From a virus, in the IMG/VR virus record IMGVR_UViG_3300034013_000395, positions 1-22,996 of that record: a stretch of 22,996 nt of DNA; one strand, written 5' to 3'. The notes below the pieces were generated by a model. The model was not told the origin of the DNA and made no database searches. It saw nothing but the letters and a program-made list of their open reading frames with translations. This document shows, in pieces, positions 1 through 6,096 of the stretch (positions are counted from its first letter, which is position 1; each line of letters begins with the position of its first letter). The translations under genes were made by a program, and so were the position numbers.

Positions 1-121
1 TGATATACCTAACTATGATGCCTTTCGTAGGCGTGGCGGTTGGTATCATGACCCGAATCAAGATGTAAATTTACCTTATTGCAGGCATATTTGGGTACAA
101 GAATTAATTAAAAGAAAGTAA
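1..121 (+). CDS. Phage structural protein, C-terminal fragment (start lies outside the window)
   Basis: The reading frame is open from base 2 and ends at a TAA that overlaps the next ATG (TAATG), which indicates translational coupling. The last 39 residues are visible and end in PYCRHIWVQELIKRK, a basic tail with one Cys and one His. Its position just before a neck-type protein suggests a head or minor structural protein, but no domain can be assigned from this fragment. That this is a gene end is well supported by the overlap; the function is inferred from position only. Confidence 0.6.
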   Translation, partial: DIPNYDAFRRRGGWYHDPNQDVNLPYCRHIWVQELIKRK

Positions 122-720
122 TGGCAGCACAAGTATTATTTTTAAGCGAGCAAACTTTAAAACAGCGTTCAGTCCTTCAAGAAAATGTAGATATGAAAAT
201 TGTTACACCTACCATTATTGAGGTGCAAGAGTTTTATATCCTTCCAATTTTAGGAACTAGCTTATACAATGAATTAAAAACACAAATTGCAGCAAATACT
301 GTAAGTGTAGCGAATAAGAATTTGATTGATAACTACATTACAAATACAATGATTTGGTACATGCAAGTTGAATTACCTTTATCGATGAATTATAAGTACT
401 TTAATAAATCGGTGGGAGTTCAGAACGCTGATAATATGCAGCCTGCTAACATGAGCGAAATACGTGATTTGATGGAAGAAGCTAGAAACAAAGCCCAAGT
501 ATATGCTGAAAGATTAACTAAATTCTTACTAGCTAATACAACTACATACCCATTATATTTAACTCAAACAGGCGTTGGAATAGATACTATATTCCCACAA
601 AGAACTAATTATAACAGCGGTTTAGTTATCGGTGGCGATGGTTGTTGCATGGGTAACTATAACTTTAGAGGAATAAAAATTGAGCCGAGAGAATTAACAC
701 AACCATGTACTTTTTGCTAA
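121..720 (+). CDS. Probable phage neck / head-tail connector-type structural protein
   Basis: 199 residues. The N-terminus (FLSEQTLKQRSVLQENVDMK, then TPTIIEVQEFYILPILGTSLY) resembles a structural family common in Bacteroidota phages (DUF6712-like, recalled and not searched), usually found among head-tail joining proteins. The middle is helical (about 70-135), and the C-terminus has a Gly/Cys-rich patch (GGDGCCMGNYNF) and a final CTFC. The start overlaps the upstream stop. Next to tail-type genes, a role in the neck or head-tail interface is the likeliest reading. The family assignment is moderately sure; the exact position in the virion is inference. Confidence 0.72.
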   Translation: MAAQVLFLSEQTLKQRSVLQENVDMKIVTPTIIEVQEFYILPILGTSLYNELKTQIAANTVSVANKNLIDNYITNTMIWYMQVELPLSMNYKYFNKSVGVQNADNMQPANMSEIRDLMEEARNKAQVYAERLTKFLLANTTTYPLYLTQTGVGIDTIFPQRTNYNSGLVIGGDGCCMGNYNFRGIKIEPRELTQPCTFC

Positions 721-852
721 ATGAAAACGAAAATAAAAAACGAAATTAAATTACAGAAATTTATCAAAGAAAATGAACTTTTACTCACTAAACCAGATCA
801 TCGATTTATTCCAAACAATAGCAACAAGCCACGCCCAAGTAAACGGATTTAA
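721..852 (+). CDS. Possible 43-residue basic small protein overlapping the next gene
   Basis: The ATG follows the preceding TAA directly, and the frame continues for 43 residues (many Lys, ending in RPSKRI). It overlaps the start of the following gene by 80 bases in another frame. The adjacent stop-start is typical of coupled phage genes here, but the overlap is longer than elsewhere in the window. It may be a real small gene or simply the leader of the next one. No function is recognised. Confidence 0.3.
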   Translation: MKTKIKNEIKLQKFIKENELLLTKPDHRFIPNNSNKPRPSKRI

Positions 853-1216
853 TTTTGGTGAGGAATCGGATATTTCAGCAAGTGAGCAAGAGCAATATCC
901 ATTAGTTTGGATTGATGTAGTAGATAGTTCAATTGATAGTAATATTTTGACTGTAAATATTTTGATGAAAGTAATGGACATTCAAAAGGATAACCAAACA
1001 AATGAACGTGATACTTTAAGCGATTGTTTGAGCATAACTCAAGACATTTATGCAGCCCTTTGCAATCCTTTATATCAAGATAATTTTCAGTTACAATTTA
1101 ACGCACAAATAACACCACTTAGAGAAGCATTAGCAGACAAAGTTAATGGGTGGGAAACTACTCTTTCATTTGATTTAATGCAAGATAGAAACAGATGTCA
1201 AATACCAACAAAATAA
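773..1216 (+). CDS. Probable minor tail / tail-completion protein
   Basis: 147 residues beginning MNFYSLNQIIDLFQTIATSH. An N-terminal helix is followed by alternating strands, including YPLVWIDVVDSS and SNILTVNILMKVMD, and by a helix with RDTLSDCLSITQDI. This layout is seen in tail-terminator and tail-completion proteins that sit after connector proteins. There is no catalytic motif. The structural assignment rests on position and general pattern. The gene is well supported by length and codon use. Confidence 0.62.
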   Translation: MNFYSLNQIIDLFQTIATSHAQVNGFNFGEESDISASEQEQYPLVWIDVVDSSIDSNILTVNILMKVMDIQKDNQTNERDTLSDCLSITQDIYAALCNPLYQDNFQLQFNAQITPLREALADKVNGWETTLSFDLMQDRNRCQIPTK

Positions 1217-1228
1217 AATATAAATAAA

Positions 1229-1495
1229 ATGAGTACAGCATTAGAAAAAATAAGTGGAATGGGTGGGTTCTATGTGAACGCAGGGACAGCAGCAAGAACT
1301 GGAATAGCAGTTGAAAGTTTAGTAGTAATGAGCGATTGCGTGTTTACTGCATTTGCAATTAGTGGGGTGAATCAAATGACTTTAAAAAACCTAACTGGAA
1401 CAACGGTTAAAGCAGGTACATATTTACCAACTAATCCAGGTCAGCAAATAACAGCATATACGTTGTCGAGTGGTTCAGTAATTGAATACCAATAA
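1229..1495 (+). CDS. Small phage structural protein, function unknown
   Basis: 88 residues, rich in Gly, Thr, Ser and Ala and predicted to be mostly beta strand (for example VKAGTYLPTNPGQQ and ITAYTLSSGSVIEY). Such compact beta proteins before a fibre-like gene are often tail or decoration proteins. The stop overlaps the next ATG as TAATG, so it is probably co-translated with the following gene. No named family is recognised. Confidence 0.7.
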   Translation: MSTALEKISGMGGFYVNAGTAARTGIAVESLVVMSDCVFTAFAISGVNQMTLKNLTGTTVKAGTYLPTNPGQQITAYTLSSGSVIEYQ

Positions 1496-2313
1496 TGAGT
1501 ATAAGAATAGGGATTGGAGTTGATGTTTGGGCTAATCGTGGCGATGCTTTAAGCCCCGAAGCACTAGCATGGCAAACTAATATAATTGCTAATGATGGAA
1601 CTATTACGCCAACTCAACTAGCTTTTTTTGATACATGGTTTTTTAAACCTGCAGTAGCAGCTGGAAATATATTAACTGAATTAGATAGATTTAACTTGTA
1701 TTGTGGCTTAGTAGGTAGCGAAGTAGCAGCACGTACAAACATGATTAAATCAGCGCATTTTGTAACGCCTGTTAGTTCGCCAACTTTTGATAATAATGGG
1801 TATCGGTCAAGTGGAACTAGTTACTTAAATTTGAACTACAATCCAAAAACGCAAGGAGTTAAATTAACGCAAAATTCAGCTAGTGTTTTTGCAGTTGTGA
1901 AAAATCCATCATTTGCATCACAATTTAGATTTATAGGGGCTTTTAATTCAACTTTTGCAAATCAATTAGCAATGGTAAGAAATATAGCACCAAATTTATA
2001 TGGTGCGGTCAATACTGGCGGTGGTACTTTGAACACAAACACTACAACATCTGGAAATGTTTTTCTAGCAACAAGAAGAGCAAGTAGTGCAAACCAAGAT
2101 ACAATCATAAATGCAAGTATTGTAAATTCTGCGCAACTAAGTACAGACATTCCAAACTTAAATCAATTTGAATTAGTAATTAACTCAAATGGAACTCCAT
2201 TTGGTCCATACGACACAATGAGCCATTTATGTAGTGGTCATGGTAGTGGTAGTTTAAATATAAGCGGCTTACAAACAATATTAAATAACCTTTTCACAGC
2301 AGCAGGATTATGA
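1495..2313 (+). CDS. Putative tail fibre / receptor-binding or appendage protein
   Basis: 272 residues. The N-terminal 80 residues include a helical segment (ALSPEALAWQTNII, then FDTWFFKPAVAAG). The rest is Asn/Ser/Thr/Gly-rich with many predicted strands, and looks like a jelly-roll or concanavalin-like fold of the kind used in phage adhesins. No enzymatic residues are seen. It lies between small structural genes and the lysis block, where appendage genes often end the late operon. Host-recognition function is inference. Confidence 0.6.
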   Translation: MSIRIGIGVDVWANRGDALSPEALAWQTNIIANDGTITPTQLAFFDTWFFKPAVAAGNILTELDRFNLYCGLVGSEVAARTNMIKSAHFVTPVSSPTFDNNGYRSSGTSYLNLNYNPKTQGVKLTQNSASVFAVVKNPSFASQFRFIGAFNSTFANQLAMVRNIAPNLYGAVNTGGGTLNTNTTTSGNVFLATRRASSANQDTIINASIVNSAQLSTDIPNLNQFELVINSNGTPFGPYDTMSHLCSGHGSGSLNISGLQTILNNLFTAAGL

Positions 2314-2516
2314 TAGTTTTAAAAGCAACAGAAACTCAAAGAAAAGCACTTGAAGGGGTTTATTTGAATGAGTGCGAATTAAAATTTATTCAAGATTTTA
2401 ATAAAAATTGGGTTGTTAATTTAGCAGTTTTAAAAGACCCAAATTTTGCTGAAATCAAAGAACAATTATTAAAGTTAAAACAAATCGAATACGTAGAGAA
2501 TGAACAAGCATATTAA
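2310..2516 (+). CDS. Small protein of the lysis/tail border, unknown function
   Basis: 68 residues starting by ATGA overlap with the upstream stop and overlapping the next gene by 17 bases. It has a short N-terminal helix (ATETQRKALEGVYLN), a strand-like stretch (NWVVNLAVLKD) and a charged C-terminal helix (FAEIKEQLLKLKQIEYVENE). No signal or membrane segment is present. Coupling to the following holin-like genes suggests the same late transcript. Confidence 0.68.
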   Translation: MIVLKATETQRKALEGVYLNECELKFIQDFNKNWVVNLAVLKDPNFAEIKEQLLKLKQIEYVENEQAY

Positions 2517-2691
2517 CCTAACTTTATTAGTTGAAAATATTTTTGTATGGGGTGGCGTAGCTGCTAGTTATGCCTTAGCTTTTTTGCCAATCGTTCAAGT
2601 ATTCGCAGGCATGGCAGCACTTGTATTTTCAGTCCTATCAATAGTTAAATTGATTAAAAATTGGAGCAAAAATGAAAGCAATAATTTATAA
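2500..2691 (+). CDS. Holin-like small membrane protein 1
   Basis: 63 residues with two hydrophobic segments (about 14-31, WGGVAASYALAFLPIVQV, and 33-50, AGMAALVFSVLSIVKL), then a basic, Asn-rich tail (KNWSKNESNNL). Size, topology and position two genes before the endolysin fit a small phage holin. It overlaps both neighbours, and two holin-like genes in tandem could form a holin/antiholin pair. Holin function is inferred from topology and location only. Confidence 0.65.
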   Translation: MNKHINLTLLVENIFVWGGVAASYALAFLPIVQVFAGMAALVFSVLSIVKLIKNWSKNESNNL

Positions 2692-2869
2692 ATATAAAAA
2701 CGAAATAAGCACGTTAGCAGGCTTATTAGTTGCTATTGGAACTGCATGGTCAACAATTGATTTTAGCACGTTTGATTTTACGAATGATTGGCATAAATTA
2801 ATCATTCCGGCAATGATTGCAATTGGTGGGTATGTAACCAAAATTAATGTTGAGCGCAATGATAAGTAA
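2672..2869 (+). CDS. Holin-like small membrane protein 2
   Basis: 65 residues with two hydrophobic stretches (about 14-30, LAGLLVAIGTAWST, and 44-58, LIIPAMIAIGGYVT), a basic start (MKAIIYKYK) and a charged end (KINVERNDK). It overlaps the previous holin-like gene by 20 bases and the endolysin start by 11 bases. It is a candidate holin or antiholin working with the neighbouring membrane protein to release or control the endolysin. Confidence 0.65.
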   Translation: MKAIIYKYKNEISTLAGLLVAIGTAWSTIDFSTFDFTNDWHKLIIPAMIAIGGYVTKINVERNDK

Positions 2870-3263
2870 GCATATAACAATTGAAGAGGCTACATACAGC
2901 GCAAAAGCAGTAGCTAATAAGATTAGTAACGTGCCAAACGAAAGCCAGTTAGAAGCTATGCAATTAGTGGCTGAAAAGCTATTTGAACCTTTGCGAGTTT
3001 GGTATGGCAAACCGATTAAAATTAATTCTTTTTTTAGGAACCTAGAAGTTAATAAATTAGTAGGCGGTTCGGCTACTTCGCAACATTGCAAAGGCGAAGC
3101 AATTGATATAAGCGCAGGCAGTAAAACAGAAAATAAAAAACTGTTTGATTACGTTTGCAAAAATTTACATTTTGACCAATGTATAAATGAATATAATTTT
3201 ACATGGGTTCATATTTCGTATAAACCAAAAGGCAATAGAAAACAAATATTAGTAATAAAATGA
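2859..3263 (+). CDS. Peptidase M15-family endolysin (peptidoglycan peptidase)
   Basis: 134 residues from the chosen ATG. An in-frame ATG 12 bases upstream also exists, but MISKHITIEEATYS is the usual N-terminus of this family. The zinc-site pattern of M15 D,D-carboxypeptidase-like enzymes is visible: SQHCKGEAID (His76, Asp83) and the downstream His in TWVHIS (His118). It cleaves peptide cross-links of the cell wall at lysis. There is no signal peptide, so export probably depends on the adjacent holin-like proteins. The stop overlaps the next small gene by ATGA. Confidence 0.88.
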   Translation: MISKHITIEEATYSAKAVANKISNVPNESQLEAMQLVAEKLFEPLRVWYGKPIKINSFFRNLEVNKLVGGSATSQHCKGEAIDISAGSKTENKKLFDYVCKNLHFDQCINEYNFTWVHISYKPKGNRKQILVIK

Positions 3264-3334
3264 TAGTTTTAATAATTGGAGCAATAGTAATTGCATTGGC
3301 TGAAATGATTTATACATATTTTTTTAAAAAATAA
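3260..3334 (+). CDS. 24-residue single-span membrane peptide in the lysis block
   Basis: The ATG overlaps the endolysin stop (ATGA), and the frame encodes 24 residues, MIVLIIGAIVIALAEMIYTY then FFKK, ending one base before the ATG of the lipoprotein gene. It is almost entirely hydrophobic with a basic end, as expected for one membrane span. The tight fit between two genes and the coupling make it a plausible real mini-gene, perhaps a lysis accessory peptide. Function is not known. Confidence 0.55.
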   Translation: MIVLIIGAIVIALAEMIYTYFFKK

Positions 3335-3335
3335 A

Positions 3336-3737
3336 ATGAAAAAACTAATATTCGCCTTACTATTATTTTCTAGTTGCTACACCAAAAACCAAGCTATAAA
3401 AAAGTTTTGTAACCAAGATACGATCCAAGTCACAACTATTATTTATGATACAATTATTATTGATTCCGTTAAAATTGATACTGTTTTTAATGAAAGTATC
3501 GATTCGGTTTTTATTACTAAAAACAAAATTGAAATTAAATATTTAAAAAAGTTTGGCAAAGTATATTTAGAGGGCAAGTGCAAATCAGATACAATCTATT
3601 ATGAAAAAAAAGTAATGTTTGAAGTACCTTGCACCACGCCAAAACTATCATGGTATAAACAGTTAGCTGCGGACTATTGGTTTATTTTACCTTTGATTTT
3701 AGTTACATTAGTTTTACTTTCGTTTATTCGCAAATAG
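3336..3737 (+). CDS. Probable unimolecular spanin (lipoprotein with C-terminal membrane anchor)
   Basis: 133 residues. The N-terminus MKKLIFALLLFSSC is a lipoprotein signal with a lipobox ending in Cys14. The middle (about 25-100) is strand-rich with repeated DT and DS units (DTIQVTT, YDTIIIDSVKIDTV, SIDSVFITK). Residues about 113-131 (WFILPLILVTLVLLSFIRK) form a terminal membrane span. An outer-membrane lipid anchor plus an inner-membrane span in one chain is the architecture of u-spanins, which fuse the two membranes in the last step of lysis. It directly follows holins and endolysin and is the last gene before a strong terminator. Spanin function is inferred from architecture and context. 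Confidence 0.68.
   Translation: MKKLIFALLLFSSCYTKNQAIKKFCNQDTIQVTTIIYDTIIIDSVKIDTVFNESIDSVFITKNKIEIKYLKKFGKVYLEGKCKSDTIYYEKKVMFEVPCTTPKLSWYKQLAADYWFILPLILVTLVLLSFIRK
3692..3722 (+). promoter_or_regulatory. Possible promoter for the 3728-3880 transcript
   Basis: TTTG (3692-3695) is followed after 19 bases by TACTTTCG (3715-3722), one base off the Bacteroidota -7 consensus TAnnTTTG, with the same spacing as P1-P3. It lies inside the end of the spanin-like gene and would drive the hairpin-rich region below. Confidence 0.3.
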
Positions 3738-3743
3738 TCAGTA

Positions 3744-3850
3744 GTTCGGGAATACCGAACAACTTAAAAAATTACTGCGAAAGGGGTTTATAGCGAATTG
3801 CGCAATAGCTATAATTAACTAAATTGATTTAGCCACAGTAGTTAAAATTC
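3744..3850 (+). ncRNA. Hairpin-rich untranslated region, candidate structured RNA
   Basis: No gene is present between 3738 and 3987. The strand folds into GTTCGG/CCGAAC (3744-3760), an outer helix AATTACTG/CAGTAGTT (3770-3777 with 3836-3843, one G-T), and inside it TTATAGC/GCTATAA (3788-3794 with 3808-3814) and CTAAAT/ATTTAG (3819-3832), giving a three-way junction. GCGAATT (3793-3799) could instead pair with AATTCGC (3846-3852) at the foot of the terminator. It may be the 3' end of the late mRNA or a separate RNA ending at 3880. The pairings are seen in the sequence; the existence of an RNA is inferred. Confidence 0.4.
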
Positions 3851-3880
3851 GCCCTTACTTTGATTAGTGAGGGCTTTTTT
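3851..3880 (+). terminator. Rho-independent terminator after the lysis genes
   Basis: Stem GCCCTTACT (3851-3859) pairs with AGTGAGGGC (3866-3874) over 9 bases with one G-T pair and a 6-base loop TTGATT, followed by six T residues. It separates the late/lysis block from promoter P1. Confidence 0.85.
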
Positions 3881-3895
3881 ATGAAAAATATTTGT

Positions 3896-3906
3896 TTGAT
3901 TTTCAG
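3896..3906 (+). promoter_or_regulatory. Shared upstream element TTGATTTTCAG (P1 copy)
   Basis: The 11-base sequence TTGATTTTCAG occurs here, 27 bases before the P1 -33 box, and again at 7710-7720, 17 bases before the P2 -33 box. The two distances differ by about one helical turn. It may be a bound element or remnant of a duplication of the promoter region. Confidence 0.35.
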
Positions 3907-3933
3907 CTAGTTATAAATTATTTTTATTTTTAT

Positions 3934-3964
3934 TTTGGTATTACTAAAAGTATTACTACATTTG
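3934..3964 (+). promoter_or_regulatory. Promoter P1 with an operator-like repeat in the spacer
   Basis: A Bacteroidota-type promoter: -33 TTTG (3934-3937), 19-base spacer, -7 TACATTTG (3957-3964). The spacer is exactly filled by GTATTACT-AAA-AGTATTAC (3938-3956), an imperfect palindrome closely matching the perfect one in P2. It is expected to drive the small early genes starting at 3988. Occupation of the spacer by a protein would block RNA polymerase. Confidence 0.72.
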
Positions 3965-3987
3965 TACAAGATAAAACGATTAAAAAT

Positions 3988-4167
3988 ATGAAAACTTACA
4001 AACAAAAAAACTTTAAAAGAAATTACGATTGTACTAATATTAAATTTATTCAAGTATTAGACAACAGCGAATTAGACTCAAACATTTGGGAATTATGCAA
4101 TGAAAGCGAAATTGATTGCGGTCAATTATGGTTACAAGATAATAAAAGAATGTTTGGATATTTATAA
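3988..4167 (+). CDS. Small early protein, unknown
   Basis: 59 residues from the ATG at 3988 (MKTYKQKNFKRNYDCTN...). The frame is open upstream to a TTG, but that region contains P1, so the ATG about 20 bases after the predicted transcription start is the real one. It has a basic N-terminus and an acidic middle (DNSELDSNIWELCNESEIDC) with two Cys. It is the first gene of the P1 transcript, a position often held by host-takeover proteins, but no family is recognised. Confidence 0.68.
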   Translation: MKTYKQKNFKRNYDCTNIKFIQVLDNSELDSNIWELCNESEIDCGQLWLQDNKRMFGYL

Positions 4168-4175
4168 TTAAAAAC

Positions 4176-4361
4176 ATGAAAGTACAAATATTTTTAGAAG
4201 ACAAAACAAAAGATTTGTGGCGAGGTGAAAACCTTGCTACAATCGAGGTAAAAGAAATAAAAGGTGTACATAATAGAGAAGTGGTAAATAACGCCATTAA
4301 ACCTATTAAAAACTATCTTATAAACAAATATAATCAATCACTAATAATATCAATAATATGA
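4176..4361 (+). CDS. Small early protein, unknown
   Basis: 61 residues, beginning MKVQIFLEDKTKDLWRGE with an ATG eight bases after the preceding stop and ending by ATGA overlap with the next gene. It contains alternating strands then a helix (NREVVNNAIKPIKNYLINKY). No motif is seen. Confidence 0.66.
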   Translation: MKVQIFLEDKTKDLWRGENLATIEVKEIKGVHNREVVNNAIKPIKNYLINKYNQSLIISII

Positions 4362-4573
4362 ATAATTTACTAGAAAGAATGAAAGCCGAACCATTGGCAA
4401 AATTAAATTCAGAAAAAGAAAAGTATGCATCAACTTTTGAAGATGTTGAGCATGATTTAAAATACAATAAGTTTATAATGGATTTGAGATTTGGAACAAT
4501 AGCCGAACTAAAAATACATGGACTTGTAGATGAAATTACTTACACAACTATTAGAGAACTATTTAACGACTAA
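4358..4573 (+). CDS. Small helical early protein, unknown
   Basis: 71 residues, strongly charged and helical (LLERMKAEPLAKLNSEKEKY, then TFEDVEHDLKYNKFIMDLRF). The start overlaps the previous stop (ATGA). No enzymatic or membrane signature. Confidence 0.68.
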   Translation: MNNLLERMKAEPLAKLNSEKEKYASTFEDVEHDLKYNKFIMDLRFGTIAELKIHGLVDEITYTTIRELFND

Positions 4574-4576
4574 ACT

Positions 4577-4813
4577 ATGAAACTAAACCCAACAATAAAA
4601 CAAAAACTATTGAGCGAAAATGCTCATACTTGCAGAATTGCAATCAAAATGAATTGCACCCAACAAAACATCATTAAGCTAATTAAAACAGATAGTAGCA
4701 AGCTATGTGAGTATAACTATGCGGTTGTAATTAAGGAAACTTTAAAGCTAAATCATTTGAGCAAAATTTATGTGGAAACAAAAAACGCCCCAAAAAAGGA
4801 GCGTTTAAAGTGA
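4577..4813 (+). CDS. Putative helix-turn-helix-like small protein
   Basis: 78 residues. The N-terminal half, KQKLLSENAHTCRIAIKMNC followed by TQQNIIKLIKTDS, reads like an HTH unit (helix, turn, recognition helix at about 27-38) found in phage regulators. The end is basic (KNAPKKERLK) and is encoded by a hairpin-forming stretch (4783-4806). A regulatory role, perhaps at P1/P2, is possible but unproven. Confidence 0.66.
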   Translation: MKLNPTIKQKLLSENAHTCRIAIKMNCTQQNIIKLIKTDSSKLCEYNYAVVIKETLKLNHLSKIYVETKNAPKKERLK

Positions 4814-4830
4814 TAATCAATTAAAAAAAT

Positions 4831-5067
4831 ATGGAAAACATTTTTACAACTGCAAAACTAAAAAAATTTTTAGTAAATGCAAGGGAAATAGAAACGCCAA
4901 AGGTTTCAAGAGTGGACCAACTAAAAACAAGGTTTGAAAAAATAAGCAGACTGCGCAACTATGCTATTGAGCAAAACAATTTGTTTAAGAAAAAACAAGC
5001 CGATTTATTGGTGAACAATATAACAAGTACTTTAAACCTTATAACACAACCTAGAACATGGAATTAA
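4831..5067 (+). CDS. Small basic helical early protein, unknown
   Basis: 78 residues, Lys/Arg-rich and helical (MENIFTTAKLKKFLVNAREI, RVDQLKTRFEKISRLRNYAI). It starts after an A-rich tract and overlaps the next gene by 10 bases. No known domain. Confidence 0.68.
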   Translation: MENIFTTAKLKKFLVNAREIETPKVSRVDQLKTRFEKISRLRNYAIEQNNLFKKKQADLLVNNITSTLNLITQPRTWN

Positions 5068-5270
5068 CAGCAGTAGAATGGCTAATTAAAGAACTTATTT
5101 GTGTAACTGATGAAACAATCAAAAACAAATGTGAGCAAGCCCTAGCAATGGAAAAACAACAGATAATTGATGCTTATAGAGATGGACGAAGCGACCAACA
5201 ATATGATAGACCAAGTAAATTCTATAATAGAATGGCAGAGCAATACTATAACGAAACCTTTAAAAAATAA
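5058..5270 (+). CDS. Small conserved-type phage protein, unknown function
   Basis: 70 residues with the pattern MELTAVEWLIKELI ... AMEKQQIIDAYRDGRSD ... MAEQYYNETFKK, which resembles small proteins commonly present in Bacteroidota phages and prophages (recalled, not searched). It is helical throughout. It overlaps the preceding gene and is followed five bases later by the next ATG. Confidence 0.75.
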   Translation: MELTAVEWLIKELICVTDETIKNKCEQALAMEKQQIIDAYRDGRSDQQYDRPSKFYNRMAEQYYNETFKK

Positions 5271-5275
5271 ATAAC

Positions 5276-5527
5276 ATGGAATTAATAAAAAGAACAGTAA
5301 TCACTCCAATAAGTGAGAATTTAAGCCCTATTACAATTAGCATACAGCGCAATGATATAGGCGAGTTTATGTTAGTAATAAATCAAAATTTAGGCAAAGA
5401 TACTACCGTTACCTATACTAATAGTAGAATGACTGTAAACGAATGGTATGCTGAAAAAATAGCTGAAAATAAGAAGTCGTTAATATTTATGGAACAACCT
5501 TTTTCAGTCAAAGAATATACAAAATAA
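5276..5527 (+). CDS. Small early protein, unknown
   Basis: 83 residues with a strand-rich N-terminal half (TVITPISENLSPITISIQRN, GEFMLVINQN) and a helix (MTVNEWYAEKIAENKKSL). It is the last phage gene before the cassette island; a 9-bp hairpin follows its stop directly. Confidence 0.7.
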   Translation: MELIKRTVITPISENLSPITISIQRNDIGEFMLVINQNLGKDTTVTYTNSRMTVNEWYAEKIAENKKSLIFMEQPFSVKEYTK

Positions 5528-5528
5528 G

Positions 5529-5552
5529 GTCAAATAAAAAACCTTATTTGAC
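5529..5552 (+). terminator. Hairpin after the 5276-5527 gene, possible weak terminator
   Basis: A perfect 9-bp stem GTCAAATAA/TTATTTGAC with a 6-base loop starts two bases after the stop codon. The following bases are A-rich rather than T-rich, so termination would be weak; it may mark the junction between phage backbone and the inserted cassettes. Confidence 0.35.
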
Positions 5553-5660
5553 TAAAAAATAATTATTAAGTACTTTTTTGGTATTTCAAGTTGCTTAAAT
5601 GGTCTTTTTTTTATGTCTGTTGGTATGATGTTTTTTTCGCACTATGTTCGTTACACTTGC

Positions 5661-5753
5661 TGCCAACGGTTTGGGCTATGTGCAGTTGCCCTTGTAGAAA
5701 CTTTAAATATTGCACTAAACCTTGTGGGCAATTGCATATAGCCTGTGTTATGC
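5661..5753 (+). repeat. attC-like recombination site 1 (integron-type)
   Basis: Left core TGCCAAC (5661-5667) and right core G/TTATGC (5747-5753) bracket a long imperfect inverted repeat. Bases 5674-5691 pair with 5726-5743 over 18 positions, 16 Watson-Crick and 2 G-T. The intervening loop is about 34 bases. Total length of 93 bases is within the usual attC range. The next gene starts 19 bases after the right core. The frame at 5591-5782 that crosses this site is not a gene. No integrase or attI is visible in the window. Confidence 0.68.
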
Positions 5754-6090
5754 CCCGTAATTATTATAAATATGGAACGTAAATTAAAATTAATTGAAGT
5801 ACTTAAAGGTGAACGTGAAAGATTTTCTCAACGTGGTCAAAGTACGTTAGAACACGATATTGCAATCGAATATCTTGAAACTGGTAAAACAGATGAAGAC
5901 CCTGACGAATATGAATTGTTGGATGCAGTTATGAATGACTTTGATTGTGTCTGCTCTGATTATGGGGCATAACGTATGGTGCTTTGCGAAGGCGGGGCTT
6001 AGAAGAACAAATGTTGAATTAACCACAAAAGATAATTAGATGCAAAAAGTTGAAAATATAGAAAAAACCCCCGCTTTTGCAAAGCACGTG
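5748..6090 (+). mobile_element. Integron-like gene cassette 1
   Basis: From the G/TT point at 5747/5748 to the next at 6090/6091. The cassette begins with GTTATGCCCCGTAAT (5747-5761), and just before its 3' attC stem carries ATTATGGGGCATAAC (5959-5973), 14 of 15 bases complementary. This is expected because a cassette's own left and right cores join into one attC on circularisation. It contains one small gene whose TAA lies inside the core GCATAAC. Confidence 0.65.
5772..5972 (+). CDS. Cassette-borne small acidic protein, unknown
   Basis: 66 residues from the ATG at 5772 (an upstream in-frame GTG lies inside attC-like site 1 and is rejected). The N-terminal part is basic (MERKLKLIEVLKGERERFSQ), the C-terminal half very acidic (TGKTDEDPDEYELLDAVMND, then FDCVCSDYGA). 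The stop codon overlaps the right core site, typical of integron cassettes. Its base composition is less AT-biased than the phage genes. Function unknown. Confidence 0.7.
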   Translation: MERKLKLIEVLKGERERFSQRGQSTLEHDIAIEYLETGKTDEDPDEYELLDAVMNDFDCVCSDYGA

Positions 6091-6096
6091 TTACAG
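5967..6096 (+). repeat. attC-like recombination site 2 (integron-type)
   Basis: Left core GCATAAC (5967-5973), right core GTTACAG (6090-6096). Between them, GTGCTTTGCGAAGGCGGGG (5979-5997) pairs with bases 6069-6087 over 19 positions, 17 Watson-Crick and 2 G-T. The central section (about 5999-6067) holds TTAACCACAAAAGAT, resembling cassette repeats I recall from Bacteroidota chromosomes. The site is about 130 bases long and contains the apparent ATG of the methyltransferase gene. Confidence 0.7.

Noticed and set aside
3744-3760. tRNA-like T-arm (GTTCGG hairpin)
   Set aside because: The T-loop consensus, acceptor and anticodon arms cannot be assembled around it.
3770-3843. Hammerhead-type ribozyme, suggested by a three-way junction
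   Set aside because: The conserved CTGATGA and GAAAC core elements are absent.
3892-3987. Extended N-terminus of the first early gene from a TTG
   Set aside because: The region contains the P1 promoter boxes and operator, so translation from it would precede the transcription start.
4783-4806. AAACGCCCC/GGAGCGTTT hairpin as a + strand terminator
   Set aside because: It is inside coding sequence, has a mismatch and lacks a T-run on the + strand; the T-run is on the minus strand, where no gene exists.
5591-5782. 63-codon open frame with many Cys and aromatic residues
   Set aside because: It begins with a TTG and runs across attC-like site 1; its composition follows the palindrome, not a protein.
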